From the NCBI RefSeq assembly GCF_046630445.1, contig NC_092335.1, positions 631,167,501-631,231,500 of the forward strand: a stretch of 64,000 nt of DNA, in the 5' to 3' direction. The stretch comes from Rutidosis leptorrhynchoides (lineage: Eukaryota > Streptophyta > Magnoliopsida > Asterales > Asteraceae). Position numbers and translations under genes: made by a program. Below, one piece after another: positions 23,201-36,528 of the stretch (its first letter is position 1; every line of letters begins with the position of its first letter). The notes under the pieces were generated by a model. It did not search any database. It saw only the letters and a program-made list of their open reading frames with translations, and was not told the origin of the DNA.

Positions 23201-24370
23201 TTTCTTTGGGTCGCGTCAGGTTTGGGTTCTAAAATGGCTTGGGTTAAATGGGATACGGTTATTTCTCCGTACGGGGTTGGGGGTTTAAACATCGGGTCTC
23301 TTAAATGTAAAAATTTGGCGTTACTCGGGAAGTGGTGGTGGAGGATTTTAACCAAAACCGACACTTTGTGGGTAAAAGTTATTCGAAGTTTATATGGTGC
23401 TAATGTTGGCCTTTTTTCTGGAAATTCTTCCACTAACTATCACTGTTCAGGTGTTTGGTTCAATATCTTATCTGCAGGTGAAACAACTCGTCCTAATCCA
23501 CCTGGACGAAGTCATTAACATTTGCTCCCATTGCGAGGCGTTGACTTAAATATGCCATGAACGACTCCAAGTAATATCTCTAAAATGAACAAATGCACAG
23601 CGAAAGGTTTCTTTCATACCTGAGAATAAACATGCTTAAAAGTGTCAACCAAAAGGTTGGTGAGTTCATAGGTTTATCATAACAATCATTTCAATATCTT
23701 AATAGACCACAAGATTTCATATACAAAAACGTTTTAATAAAAATATTCTAAGTGGTTGAGCACTTGGTAACCATACTTAACATTTAATCAACGTCGCATA
23801 TTCCCTTTATTATGAAATCTCACTACACTGTACCAAGAGTAGTCACCGAAATGAAGTACTGTGTAACCGTTGAATACTGGTCGTCCAGTCCGGTTGGGGT
23901 TGTCAGGCCCGATAGATCTATCAACAGGATTCGTATTTACAATACCACATGTAAATAGTAGTTACCAAGCTATTATGGAAGATATGCAGGGTGGTACAAC
24001 TCAACGTAGAATATATTTTAAGTACTTGTGTCTATCTCGTAAACATTTATAAAAGCAGCGCATGTATTCTCAGCCCAAAAATATATATTGCAAAAGCAAT
24101 TAAAAAGGGAGCAAATGAAACTCACCATACTGTATTTTGTAGTAAAAATACATGTGACGATATTGAACAAGTATAGGGTTGGCCTCGGATTCACAAACCT
24201 ATATCAAGTATATATATTAACACATATACTTGTAATCACACAAATGATGTATTGATATTTATAATATATATAATTTCAATTGTTATATATTTATATATAC
24301 TTTGTATATATGTTTCATATAATTATTTGTTTGATAGAATGATAATAATAAATAAAAATTTGTTTCATCC

Positions 24371-24371
<1 letters not shown>

Positions 24372-24437
<66 letters not shown>
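24372..24437. repeat. (TAA)n microsatellite
   Basis: About 22 uninterrupted TAA units, with further imperfect ones to about 24620. It is the mirror of the TTA tract in the solo LTR and is non-coding. Confidence 0.95.
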
Positions 24438-26521
24438 GTTATAAAAATAATAATTTTTATAAAAGTGATACTTTTAATAATAATGAGTACTAATAATAAT
24501 AATAATTATAAAAATAATAATTTTACTAATAATAATAATAATACTAATACTTATGATATTAATAATAAAAATAATAATGATATTAATAATTTTTGTAATA
24601 ATAATAATAACAATAAATAAAAAAAATGATAAAAAGACTACCTTAATGTATCAAGCCTTAGAAAAGAAAATAAACGCCTTTACCCAGATTTGAACTCAAG
24701 ACCTCTTGGTTATAACCAACATGCCCAACCATTTTAGTGTCACTCTTTTTCAGAATTGTTACCCAATTTAATTTTTATAACCCGTCTGGCCTCACTTCTT
24801 TCGGCCCAGCAGGATTTTAGTCTCGGCCCAACAACCAAGAGTTATTCGGTCCAAGTGTACACAAGCCCATTTAACAAGTATGCGGCCCAGCATCAGCTTT
24901 TCTTAAAAAAAAAATGTAGTGGCCTGGGTTCGAACCCAGGACCTTTCGATAAGTAAGCATTCTCTCAAACCATCCCTCTATTTTTCTTTTCTATTTTACT
25001 TTCTAGTTTAAATCTATATAACCCCTATCTATCTGCTCCTTCTTCCCCATAACCAAACCCAGAACTATTCATCTTATATTATCATCAATATCTTTTTTTT
25101 CATCATCGATACATACATCATCATCATATGATCACAGCTTCACGATCATCATCTTATAATTATCATTATGCATCGTGTACCACTGTAATATCACTCATCA
25201 TTCGGGTTAAAAAAAATACCATTATCGAGAGAAAAATGAATCTTCATCATCACCATAAAATCTCCTCGTTGTAACCCCATCATTTTCGATCAGAAACAGG
25301 AATCAACGAGTAGAAGCAGGTTACGGTGGTTTAAGGTGATGGTTTGCAGCGGTTGAAACAAAAACAAGGAAACCGAAGTACTGTAGCATTGTTGTATTAT
25401 CATATTTATATTTTTTTTTTAAGAAGTATCATCAATCTTTATCATCGTTATTGTAACAGGAAGTAGAAGCAATAAGAGTAGATGTGTTGGGTTCTCCGGT
25501 GGTGGGTGTTTAATGGGTTCACGGCTCAACACCGAAAGAGAAGAGAGAGAGATAGGAGAGAGATTGGGGAAAGAAAGTGGTGTTTCACGGTGGTACTCAC
25601 GGCGGAGTGGCAGTTTGAGTTCATAGTGATGGTGGCCGATGGTGGCTATGGTGATTAGGGTGGTGGTTGCTGGTGGTCTAATGGTTCATGATGGGTGGCG
25701 ATGAAGTGGTGTTCTTTGATGAGAGTGGTGATGGGTGTGGTATGGTATTGGGTGGTTCGGTCGAAATAAAAGAAAAAACGATTAGGTCGGTGGTTCGATG
25801 ATGTTTAGTCGATAACGGGTTTGGCTATCTTGGGTGTTCTTTGAGCAACATAAATGATGGCAAAAGAAAAGAATAAAAATTGGTAATAGAATGAAGATAC
25901 AGGTGAATGTTTTTCTCCCATTTCTAATGCATATCTATATGTATATTTATATTCTTAATAAAATGCAAAGATGAGCTGGTGGATACAATAAAACAAAAGC
26001 AGTGACTCATATTCAATAGTAAAGCCATCGTAATTTTTGTCAATTTAGTCGACATCCAGATTTTCGGATATAATTTCGTGCTCCGTTGTTAAACAGTGAT
26101 GATTAAAAGTCTACAGAAAAATCTCATATTTTTAAATTAACTATATTTATTTATTTTGGTTATTATGGTATAAAATTCGATCTTTAATTTGTTAAATAAA
26201 AATTACATCAACTGTCCCTCTCAATTCTGGGTAAAATATAAAAAGTGTTAAAACTTATCAAATAGTTCCTAAATATATTTTTAATAAGTCTATAATTCAT
26301 AGAACTTTTTTTTTCGGATCACCCTTTATTTTAAAATTACATAAGTTCGAATTAAACTTCTTTAAACATCCAACGAGTATTACAATCATTAAATAATTAC
26401 ATTTAATATTATATATATATATCTATATATATATATTCATTTTAATAATAAACTTTATTATATTTTATATTATTTTACAAAATTAATTCTAATAACTAAA
26501 TAATATAATATTTCAAATTAC

Positions 26522-26522
<1 letters not shown>

Positions 26523-26582
<60 letters not shown>
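26523..26582. repeat. (TA)n microsatellite at an element junction
   Basis: About 30 TA units at the boundary between the minus-strand LTR fragment and the LINE piece at 26583. The inverted LINE copy at 58232 also abuts a TA run. Confidence 0.95.
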
Positions 26583-26584
<2 letters not shown>

Positions 26585-26892
26585 CCTACTCTCCATATGT
26601 GGTTGTTTAACTCTTGTTAAAGTGATTCTAGAAAATTTAGGCATTTGTTACTTATTAGATATAAATGTCCTGAAACAGTCCTTCATACATTAGAGAACAT
26701 TCGAGCAGGGTTTTTCTTGGGTTAGCATGACCGATAATAAAAAAAAATGCATTTGGTTCGATGCGAGCAAACCATGGCATCTCTTAACCATGCTGGTTTA
26801 GAAATTGGGTGTCTTCGAGAGTTTAACCAAGCTTTGCTTCTCAAATGGTTGTGGCGCTTGAAAAGTAATCCGTCTTCGAAATGGGTTGTAGT
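26583..26892 (+). mobile_element. LINE fragment, 5'- and 3'-truncated
   Basis: A piece of LINE ORF2 after the RT active site (motifs LEIGCLREFNQALLLKWLW). It is about 97% identical, inverted, to the right part of 57096-58232. On the left it begins directly at a (TA)n run. On the right it is cut by the LTR that starts at 26893, and the last five bases GTAGT would be the LTR's target site. Confidence 0.85.
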
Positions 26893-27247
26893 TGTAGTGA
26901 CCCGAACTTTTCCATGTTTATATATATTAAATGAAATTGATATTTACATGATTAAGTATTTCCAACATGTTAAGCAATCAAACTTGTTAAGACTTGATTA
27001 ATTGAAATAGGTTTCATGTAGACAATTGGTCACCCAAGTTGACCGGCGATTCACGAACGTTACAAATTTGTAAAAACTACATGTTGTGGTATATATAGAC
27101 ATATATATATATGGTTGACATGAGATTATGATGAGTAAGTATCTCACTAAGTATATTAACAATGTGTGATATACATAAGAAATGAGATTACTAAGTTAAG
27201 AAACTCGAAATGATATATATAACGATTATCGTTATGATAACGTCTAC

Positions 27248-30200
27248 TGTAGTGACCCGAACTTTTCCATGTTTATATATATTAATTGAGATTGATATTT
27301 ACATGATTAAATGTTTCCAACATGTTAAGTAATCAAACTTGTTAAGACTTGATTAATTGAAATATGTTTCATATAGACAATTGACCACCCAAGTTGACCG
27401 GTGATTCACGAACGTTAAAACTTGTAAAAACTATACGATGACATATATATGGTTATATATATAGTTAACATATTTTTATTATAAGTATGTATCTCATTAG
27501 GTATTTTAACAATGAGTTATATACATAAAAATGAGACTATTAATTTAAGAAACTCGAAAACTATAAATATAACGATTATCGTTATAACAACGTCTTACTA
27601 GGTACATATGAATCATATTAAGATATTGATACACTTGGTTAATTATGTTAAATGATAAGTAAATATATTATAAAGTGTATTAACAATGAAATACATATGT
27701 AAAAATAAGACTACTAACTTAATGATTTCGAAACGAGACATATATGTAACGATTATCGTTGTAACGACATTTAACTGTATATACATCATACTAAGATATA
27801 TTATATATCATAATATCATGATAATATAATAATTTAACATCTCATTTGTTATAATAAACAATGGGTTAACAACATTCAACAAGATCGTTAACCTAAAGGT
27901 TTCAAAACAACATTTACATGTAACGACTAACGATGACTTAACGACTCAGTTAAAATGAATATACATGTAGTGTTTTAATATGTATTCATACACTTTTGAA
28001 AGACTTCAAGACACTTATCAAAATACTTCTACTTAACAAAAATGCTTACAATTACATCCTCGTTCAGTTTCATCAACAATTCTACTCGTATGCACCCGTA
28101 TTCGTACTCGTACAATACACAGCTTTTAGATGTATGTACTATTGGTATATACACTCCAATGATCAGCTCTTAGTAGCCCATGTGAGTCACCTAACACATG
28201 TGGGAACCATTATTTGGCAACTAGCATGAAATATCTCATAAAATTACAAAAATATGAGTAATCATTCATGACTTATTTACATGAAAACAAAATTACATAT
28301 CCTTTATATCTAATCCATACACCAACGACCAAAAACACCTACAAACACTTTCATTCTTCAATTTTCTTCATCTAATTGATCTCTCTCAAGTTCTATCTTC
28401 AAGTTCTAAGTGTTCTTCATAAATTCCAAAAGTTCTAGTTTCATAAAATCAAGAATACTTTCAAGTTTGCTAGCTCACTTCCAATCTTGTAAGGTGATCA
28501 TCCAACCTCAAGAAATCTTTGTTTCTTACAGTAGGTTATCATTCTAATACAAGGTAATAATCATATTCAAACTTTGGTTCAATTTCTATAACTATAACAA
28601 TCTTATTTCAAGTGATGATCTTACTTGAACTTGTTTTCGTGTCATGATTCTGCTTCAAGAACTTCGAGCCATCCAAGGATCCATTGAAGCTAGATCCACT
28701 TTTCTCTTTTCCAGTAGGTTTATCCAAGGAACTTAAGGTAGTAATTATGTTCATAACATCATTCGATTCATACATATAAAGCTATCTTATTCGAAGGTTT
28801 AAACTTGTAATCACTAGAACATAGTTTAGTTAATTCTAAACTTGTTCGCAAACAAAAGTTAATCCTTCTAACTTGACTTTTAAAATCAACTAAACACATG
28901 TTCTATACCTATATGATATGCTAACTTAATGATTTAAAACCTGGAAACACGAAAAACACCGTAAAACCGGATTTACGCCGTCGTAGTAACACCGCGGGCT
29001 GTTTTGGGTTAGTTAATTAAAAACTATGATAAACTTTGATTTAAAAGTTGTTATTCTGAGAAAATGATTTTTATTATGAACATGAAACTATATCCAAAAA
29101 TTATGGTTAAACTCAAAGTGGAAGTATGTTTTCTAAAATGGTCATCTAGACGTCGTTCTTTCGACTGAAATGACTACCTTTACAAAAATGACTTGTAACT
29201 TATTTTTCCGACTATAAACCTATACTTTTTCTGTTTAGATTCATTAAATAGAGTTCAATATGAAACCATAGCAATTTGATTCACTCAAAACGGATTTAAA
29301 ATGAAGAAGTTATGGGTAAAACAAGATTGGATAATTTTTCTCATTTTAGCTACGTGAAAATTGGTAACAAATCTATTCCAACCATAACTTAATCAACTTG
29401 TATTGTATATTATGTAATCTTGAGATACCATAGACACGTATAGAATGTTTCAACCTATCATGTCGACACATCTATATATATTTCGGAACAACCATAGACA
29501 CTCTATATGTGAATGTTGGAGTTAGCTATACAGGGTTGAGGTTAATTCCAAAATATATATAGTTTGAGTTGTGATCAATACTGAGATACGTATACACTGG
29601 GTCGTGGATTGATTCAAGATAATATTTATCGATTTATTTCTGTACATCTAATTGTGGACAACTAGTTGTAGGTTACTAACGAGGACAGCTGACTTAATAA
29701 ACTTAAAATATCAAAATATATTAAAAGTATTGTAAATATATTTTGAACATACTTTGATATATATGTATATATTGTTATAGGTTCGTGAATCAACCAGTGG
29801 CCAAGTCTTACTTCCCGACGAAGTAAAAATCTGTGAAAGTGAGTTATAGTCCCACTTTTAAAATCTAATATTTTTGGGATGAGAATACATGCAGGTTTTA
29901 TAAATGATTTACAAAATAGACACAAGTACGTGAAACTGCATTCTATGGTTGAATTATCGAGATCGAATATGCCCTTTTTATTAAAGTCTGGTAATCTAAG
30001 AATTAGGGAACAGACACCCTAATTGACGCGAATCCTAAAGATAGATCTATTGGGCCTAACAAACCCCATCCAAAGTACCGGATGCTTTAGTACTTCGAAA
30101 TTTATATCATATCCGAAGGGTGTCCCGGAATGATGGGGATATTCTTATATATGCATCTTATTAATGTCGGTTACCAGGTGTTCACCATATGAATGATTTT

Positions 30201-30672
30201 TATCTCTATGTATGGGATGTATATTGAAATATGAAATCTTGTGGTCTATTGTTACGATTTGATATATATAGGTTAAACCTATAACTCACCAACATTTTTG
30301 TTGACGTTTAAAGCATGTTTATTCTCAGGTGAATATTAAGAGCTTCCGCTGTTGCATACTAAAATAAGGACAAGATTTGGAGTCCATGTTTGTATGATAT
30401 TGTGTAAAAATTGCATTCAAGAAACTGATTTCGATGTAACATATTTGTATTGTAAACCATTATGTAATGGTCGTGTGTAAACAGGATATTTTAGATTATC
30501 ATTATTTGATAATCTATGTAAAGCTTTTTAAACCTTTATTTATGAAATAAAGGTTATGGTTTGTTTTAAAAATGAATGCAGTCTTTGAAAAACATCTCAT
30601 ATAGAGGTCAAAACCAAGCAACGAAATCAATTAATATGGAACGTTTTTAATCAATAAGAACGGGACATTTCA
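27248..30672 (+). mobile_element. Solo LTR nested in an LTR of its own family
   Basis: 3,425 bp, starting TGTAGTGACCCGAAC and ending GAACGGGACATTTCA, flanked by TCTAC at 27243-27247 and 30673-30677. Landmarks in order match the outer LTR: AACGATTATCGTT palindromes, a pyrimidine-rich leader near 28380-28540, and a GAGAATACATGCAGG segment. There is no internal region. It contains no gene; the short frame at 29662-29925 is not conserved in character. Confidence 0.9.
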
Positions 30673-32994
30673 TCTACTAAATACATATGTATCATATTAA
30701 GATATTGATACACTATATTTAACATGATAAAATGATATTTAAATATATCATTAAGTGTGTTAACAATGAACTACATATGTAAAAATAAGACTACTAACTT
30801 AATGATTTTGAAACGAGACATATATGTAACGATTATCGTTGTAACGACATTTAACTGTTTATATATCTTACTAAGATATATTATATATCATAATATCATG
30901 ATAATATAACAATTTAACATATATTTAGATATAATAAAAATTGGGTTAACAACATTTAACATAATCGTTAACTTAAAGGTTTCAAATCAACATTTACATG
31001 TAACGACTAACGATGACTTAACGACTCAGTTAAGATGTATATACATGTAGTGTTTTAATATGTATTCATACACTTTTGAAAGACTTCAAGACACTTATCA
31101 AAATACTTCTACTTAACAAAAATGCTTACAATTACATCCTCGTTCAGTTTCATCAACAATTTTACTCGTATGCACCCGTATTCGTACTCGTACAATACAC
31201 AGCTTTTAGATGTATGTACTATTAGTATATACACTCCAATGATCAGCTCTTAGCAGCCCATGTGAGTCACCTAACACATGTGGGAACCATTATTTGGTAA
31301 CTAACATGAAATATCTCATAAAATTACAAAAATATGAGTAATCATTCATGACTTATTTACATGAAAACAAAATTACACATCCTTTATATCTAATTCATAT
31401 ACCAACGACCAAAACCACATACAAACACTTTCATTCTTCAATTTTCTTCATCTAAGTGATCTCTCTCAAGTTCTATCTTCAAGTTCTCAGTGTTCTTCAT
31501 AAATTCTATAAGTTCTAGTTTCATAAAATCAAGAATACTTCCAAGTTTGCTAGCTTACTTCCAATCTTGTAAAGTGATCATCCAACCTCAAGAAATCTTT
31601 CTTATTTACAGTAAGATATCTTTCTAATACAAGGTAATACCCATATTCAAACTTTGATTCAATTTCTATAACTATAACAATCTTATTTCGAGTGGAAATC
31701 TTACTTGAATTTGTTTTCGTGTCATGATTCTGCTTCAAGAACTTTCAAGCCATCCAAGGATTCTTTGAAGCTAGATCCATTTTTTTCATTTCCAGTAGTT
31801 TTATCCAGAAAATTTGAGGTAGTAATGATGTTCATAACATCATTCGATTCATACATATAAAGCTATCATATTCGAAGGTTTAAACTTGTAATCACTAGAA
31901 CATAGTTTAGTTAATTCTAAACTTATTCGCAAACAAAAGTTAATCCTTATAACTTTACTTTTAAAATCAACTAAACACATGTTCTATATCTATATGATAT
32001 GCTAACTTAATGATTTAAAACCTGAAAACACGATGAACACCATAAAATCGGATATACGCCGTCGTAGTGAAACCTGGGGCTGTTTTGGTTTGGATAATTA
32101 AAAACTATGATAAACTTTGATTTAAAAGTTGTTCTTCTGAGAAAATGTTTTTTCATATGAACATGAAACTATATCCAAAAACCTTGGTTAAACTCAAAGT
32201 GAAAGTATGTTTTTCAAAATGGTCATCAAGATGTCGTTCTTTCGACGGAAATGACTACCTCTTTAGTAATTGACATGTAACTTAAATTTCCGACTATAAA
32301 CCTATACATTTTCTGTTTTGATTCTTAAATTAGAGTTCAATATAAAACCATAGCAATTTGATTCACTCAAAACGGATTTAAAATGAAGAAGTTATGGGTA
32401 AAACAAGATTGGATATTTTTGATCTTTTTAGCTACGGAAAATGTTTAACAAATCTATACAAATCATATCCTAGGTAACTTATATTGTATTATACATGTAT
32501 TCTAATATATTATGTAATCTTGGGATACCATTGACACGTATGCAAATGTTTTGACATATCATATCGACCCATGTATATATATTATTTGGAACAACCATAG
32601 ACACTCTATATGCAGTAATGTTGGAGTTAGCTATACAGGGTTGAGGTTGATTCCAAAAATATATATACTTTGAGTTGTGATCTAGCCTGAGACATGTATA
32701 CACTGGGTCGTGGATTGAATCAAGATAATATATATCGATTTATTTCTGTACATCTAACTGTGGACAACTAGTTGTAGGTTACTAACGAGGACAGCTGACT
32801 TAATACACTCAAATCTTTAAAACATAATAAAAATGGTTGTAATTATATTTTGATCATACTTTGATATATATGTACATATTTGTATAGGTTCGTGAATCGA
32901 TCCGTGGCCAAGTCTTATTTCCGACGAAGGAAATATCTGTGAAAGTGAGTTATAGTCCCACTTTTAAAATCTAATATTTTTGGGTTGAGAATAC

Positions 32995-34984
32995 TGATAA
33001 TGCTAAAAACGAACATATATTTCATAGCATTATTCCTCAAGAAAGACAAGCTTTTAGTTGCAATTGTTCTATTTAAAAGTGATATTCGTTTAAATAATAA
33101 AAGGTGAAGACAAAAGACAGATTTGACGAATTGAAGACGCAAACGACCAAAAAGCTCAAAAGTACAAAAGACAATCAAAGAGGTTCCAATTATTGATAAG
33201 AAACGTCTCGAAATTACAAGAGTACAAGATTCAAAACACAAAGTACAAGATATTAAATTGTACGCAAGGACGTTCGAAAATCCGGAACCGGGACCAGAGT
33301 CAACTCTCAACGCTCGCCGCAACGGACTAAAAATTACAAGTCAACTATGCACATAAATATAATATAATATTTAAATAATTCTTATAATTATTTATATATT
33401 ATATAATATATTATAAACCGTCGACAAGAAAGGCTCCAAACTTGTGTGAGCTGTAAAAGCAAACTCCGCGAGTTGCGGAGTTTGCAGTGCAAAAATTACG
33501 CGAGTCGCGGAGCCCCAAATTTAGAAACTGCCTATAAAGCTCGCGCATTCTGATCGTAAAAACATAACATATATATCCATCCATCTATCTAAACGTATAT
33601 ATTTATATTTATATTTTAATTTTAATTTTAATTTTAAATCCTAATAATAAGGGTATGTTAGCAAATGTTGTAAGGGTGTAAGTCGAAATTCTGTCCGTGT
33701 AACGCTACGCTATTTTTAATCATTGTAAGTTATGTTCAACCTTTTTAATTTAATGTCTCGTAGCTAAGTAATTATTATGCTTATTTAATCCGAAGTAATC
33801 ATGATGTTGGGCTAATTACTAAAATTGGGTAATTGGGCTTTGTACTATAATTGGGGTTTGGACAAAAGAACGACACTTGTGGAAATTAGACTATGGGCTA
33901 TTAATGGGCTTTATATTTTTTTAACTAAATGATAGTTTGTTAATGTTAATATAAAGATTTACAATTGGGCGTCCCTATAAATTACCATATACACTCGATC
34001 GGACACGATGGGCAGGGTATTTATATGTACGAATAATCGTTCATTTAACCGGACACGGGAATGGATTAATAGCCACTAGAATAATTAAAACAAGGGTGAA
34101 ATTATGTACAAGGACACTTGGTATAATTGATAACAAAATATTAAAACCTTGGGTTACACTCAGTCGACATCCTGGTGTAATTATTAAACAAAGTATTAAA
34201 ATCTTGTTACAGTTTAAGTCCCCAATTAGTTGGAATATTTAACTTTGGGTATAAGGATAATTTGACGAGGACACTCGCACTTTATATTTATGACTGATGG
34301 ACTGTTATGGACAAAAACCAGACGGACATATTAAATAATCCAGGACAAAGGACAATTAACCCATGGCATAAAACTAAAATCAACACGTCAAACATCATGG
34401 TTACGAAAGTTTAAATAAGCATAATTCTGTTATTTCATATTTAATTTCCTTTATTTTATATTTAATTGCACTTCTAATTATCGCATTTTTATTGTTATTG
34501 TATTTAATTGCACTTTTAATTATCGTACTTTTTAATTATCGCAAGTTTATTTTATCGCACTTTTATTATTCGCAATTTCATTATCGTTATTTACTTTACG
34601 CTTTAAATTAAGTCTTGTATTTATTTATTATTTTACATTTGGTTTTAACTGCGACTAAAGTTTTAAAATCGACAAACCGGTCATTAAACGGTAAAAACCC
34701 CCCTTTATAATAATAATATTACTTATATATATATTTGTATTTTTATAAAAGTAAACTAATATAGCGTTAAACTTTGTTTAAAGATTTTCCCTGTGGAACG
34801 AACCGGACTTACTAAAAACTACACTACTGTACGATTAGGTACACTGCCTATAAGTGTTGTAGCAAGGTTTAAGTATATCCATTCTCTAAATAAATAAATA
34901 TATTGTGTAAAATTGTATCGTATTTAATAGTATTTCCTGCTAAAAATTAATAGCTATTTTATATACCCCTCTGCTCAAACATCA
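32995..34984 (+). repeat. Athila 5' LTR, 1,990 bp
   Basis: It starts TGATAATGCTAAAAACG and ends CTCAAACATCA. It contains one pair of the GC-rich palindromes and a TATA-rich stretch just before them, which would suit a promoter. It is about 99% identical to 48016-50006. Confidence 0.95.
33464..33512. repeat. Paired GC-rich palindromes, copy pair 1 (5' LTR)
   Basis: CTCCGCGAGTTGCGGAG at 33464-33480 and ACGCGAGTCGCGGAG at 33498-33512, about 34 bp apart. They stand out from AT-rich surroundings. Confidence 0.9.
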
Positions 34985-34992
34985 AGTATTTT

Positions 34993-35010
34993 TGGCGCCG
35001 CTGCCGGGGA
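34993..35010 (+). promoter_or_regulatory. Athila primer-binding site (tRNA-Asp type)
   Basis: TGGCGCCGCTGCCGGGGA, eight bases after the 5' LTR end. It is the usual minus-strand primer site of Athila and Tat elements. Confidence 0.9.
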
Positions 35011-35464
35011 ACAATCTAGCTTAAAAGCCGAAAGCGCAACGCTAATTAAAAAAAAAAGATTTTTAGTTTACTTTTATTAAAATTCGTTTTTATAAAAATA
35101 CGTTTTAAATATTCGAAAATATAAAAAGAAAAACAAAAATATAAGTATTTTTAAGATTTTGTTAAATATTTAAGTTTTATAAAGTTTCTTTATTTTTATA
35201 TAAGTTTTATTTAAGTATTTTGTTTTTATTTAAAACATAAAAAAAAACCGAAAAAAAAATATATATATAAATCTAGTTTTAAGATTTTTATTTATAAAAT
35301 TATAAAGTAGTTCTATTTTTATTCTAGTTTTTAAAATATAAGTTTTTATTATATAAATATTTTAGATTATAAAACAGAAAATATAAAACAGAAAATATAA
35401 AATAAAAAAATAAAAAAGAAAAACGCGTCGAATTTCAAAACTGTACCTGAGTTGAATTTTGAAA

Positions 35465-35512
35465 CCCCGCGACTCGCGGAGTTTGAAGCATCGAATACCG
35501 CGACTCGCGGAG
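35465..35512. repeat. Paired GC-rich palindromes, copy pair 2 (leader)
   Basis: CCCCGCGACTCGCGGAG at 35465-35481 and ACCGCGACTCGCGGAG at 35497-35512, 32 bp apart, in the untranslated leader. Confidence 0.9.
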
Positions 35513-36528
35513 CAGACCTGACACGGGTACACAGGAACCCTAATTCGCATTAATTACGGGTTTTATTAATTTTAATTAATTTTAAACCCTAATTAGTTTA
35601 TTTATATTATATTGTTTAGTTTAGTTTTTATTTATTTGTTTTATTTAGTTAAATTAGTTTAAATAAAATATAAAATTAATAGTTTTAATAAATAAATAAT
35701 ATAAAAATAATATTTTTATAAAAATTTGTAACTTTTTACAACTTTTTGTATATTTTTATATTTTGTCCCTTTTTAATTGTTTTAGCGTAATATTTGTATT
35801 TTTCGCTCGTATTTAGTTTTAATTCATAGTTTTTGCCATAATTATTTTTATTTCTAGATTTTTAGGCTTTGCCGTAGAATTCCTTAAGTGTTTTCTTTTA
35901 GACTAAGATTTAGGTACTTTAGAATTTTGCGACGCCTTTTTAAGTTTTAGTTTCTTTTTAAGTTATTTCCATTTGGGATTTAGTTTTTCCTGTAAGCTTT
36001 AATATTTTCAGACGACTTTTACCTATGTATCAATTATCATTCCAATTAGTAATCTCAATTTGCGATTATAATTTTAAGTTAGTTGTAGTAATAAGGTTAG
36101 GTTAGTCAAGTGTTTTTAAGTGTTATAAGTTTCTTTTATTTTTCCGTCACTTTTTATTTTTCAACCATTTTTCTTTTTCGACCTTTTTCGACACGCTCTT
36201 TTTCTTTCTTATTTCTCGCTATTCTTGTTTTTAGGACATAGATTTTTATTCTACTTCTTATCTAAATTTCTTAAAATTACGAAAATTTATTTTAAGTGGT
36301 TAAATTGATAGACATCAAAATTTTCTGGTTCGTAGTAATAGTTGGATTTGTACGTAGACCGGGTTATTGGAGCCAAACAGTCCTCAATTATATTAAGACC
36401 AAACGAATCCTGCCCCTCTGCTGCATCTTTTGGCTATTCGAAACGTGGGCAAAATCAGAAAAGTCTATGGATTGGATAACTTATTATAATTTTTCTTTCC
36501 TTTTAAAAACTAATAGGATATTCAGTGA

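Larger units (their letters stand above)
12445..23475 (+). pseudogene. LINE ORF2 (endonuclease, reverse transcriptase), decayed
   Basis: The gene is 12445-12499 joined to 20774-23475. The first part reads MRIISLKIRGFG, the classic plant LINE endonuclease start. Across the removed insertions it continues in frame to RWAKDIFVTEKPNFVALQETK. Endonuclease motifs (INVYGPHNDDRKK, LCGDFNEVRD, SDHCPI) and RT motifs (NKVPGPDGF, YRPISLI, FEKAFDSLNW, VRQGDPLS) follow. The RT active site reads YAND where YADD is expected, so one metal-binding aspartate is lost. Many stops and frameshifts occur, including a TAG 13 codons in. An upstream frame (12130-12336) looks like the tail of ORF1. This copy is dead. 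Confidence 0.8.
12056..23478 (+). mobile_element. LINE, split by copia and solo-LTR insertions
   Basis: A LINE on the plus strand whose parts are 12056-12499 and 20774-23478. The left part holds the end of ORF1 and the start of ORF2. The right part holds the endonuclease and reverse transcriptase. The intervening 8.3 kb is accounted for by an Ale copia element, a solo gypsy LTR and their target duplications. At the 3' end the LINE is cut at 23478 by a minus-strand gypsy LTR. The left limit is uncertain. Confidence 0.8.
23479..26582 (-). mobile_element. Gypsy LTR fragment, same family as 16737-20764
   Basis: It starts TGAAACAACTCGTCCTAATC, the inverted counterpart of the solo LTR's 3' end. 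It then follows the same order of landmarks in reverse: the CCCAAAAATATATATTGC segment, (TAA)n, the pyrimidine-rich leader, and the CGGATCACC block around 26315. It stops in a (TA)n run at 26523-26582. The part corresponding to the first 0.3 kb of the LTR is missing, and a LINE piece begins instead. It contains no gene. Confidence 0.8.
34985..36528 (+). other. Athila 5' leader
   Basis: About 1.5 kb of AT-rich untranslated sequence between the primer site and gag. It holds a second palindrome pair at 35465-35512. The only frame of note is 36296-36577, which I cannot link to a family. Packaging and dimerisation signals would be expected here. Confidence 0.7.

Noticed and set aside
24252..24620. 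122-aa Ile/Asn-rich ORF
   Set aside because: Produced by (TAA)n and related trinucleotide repeats inside an LTR fragment; no protein-like composition.
32915..33322. 135-aa minus-strand ORF, repeated at 47999-48343
   Set aside because: It is the antisense of the Athila LTR start and recurs only because the two LTRs are copies; no known protein features.
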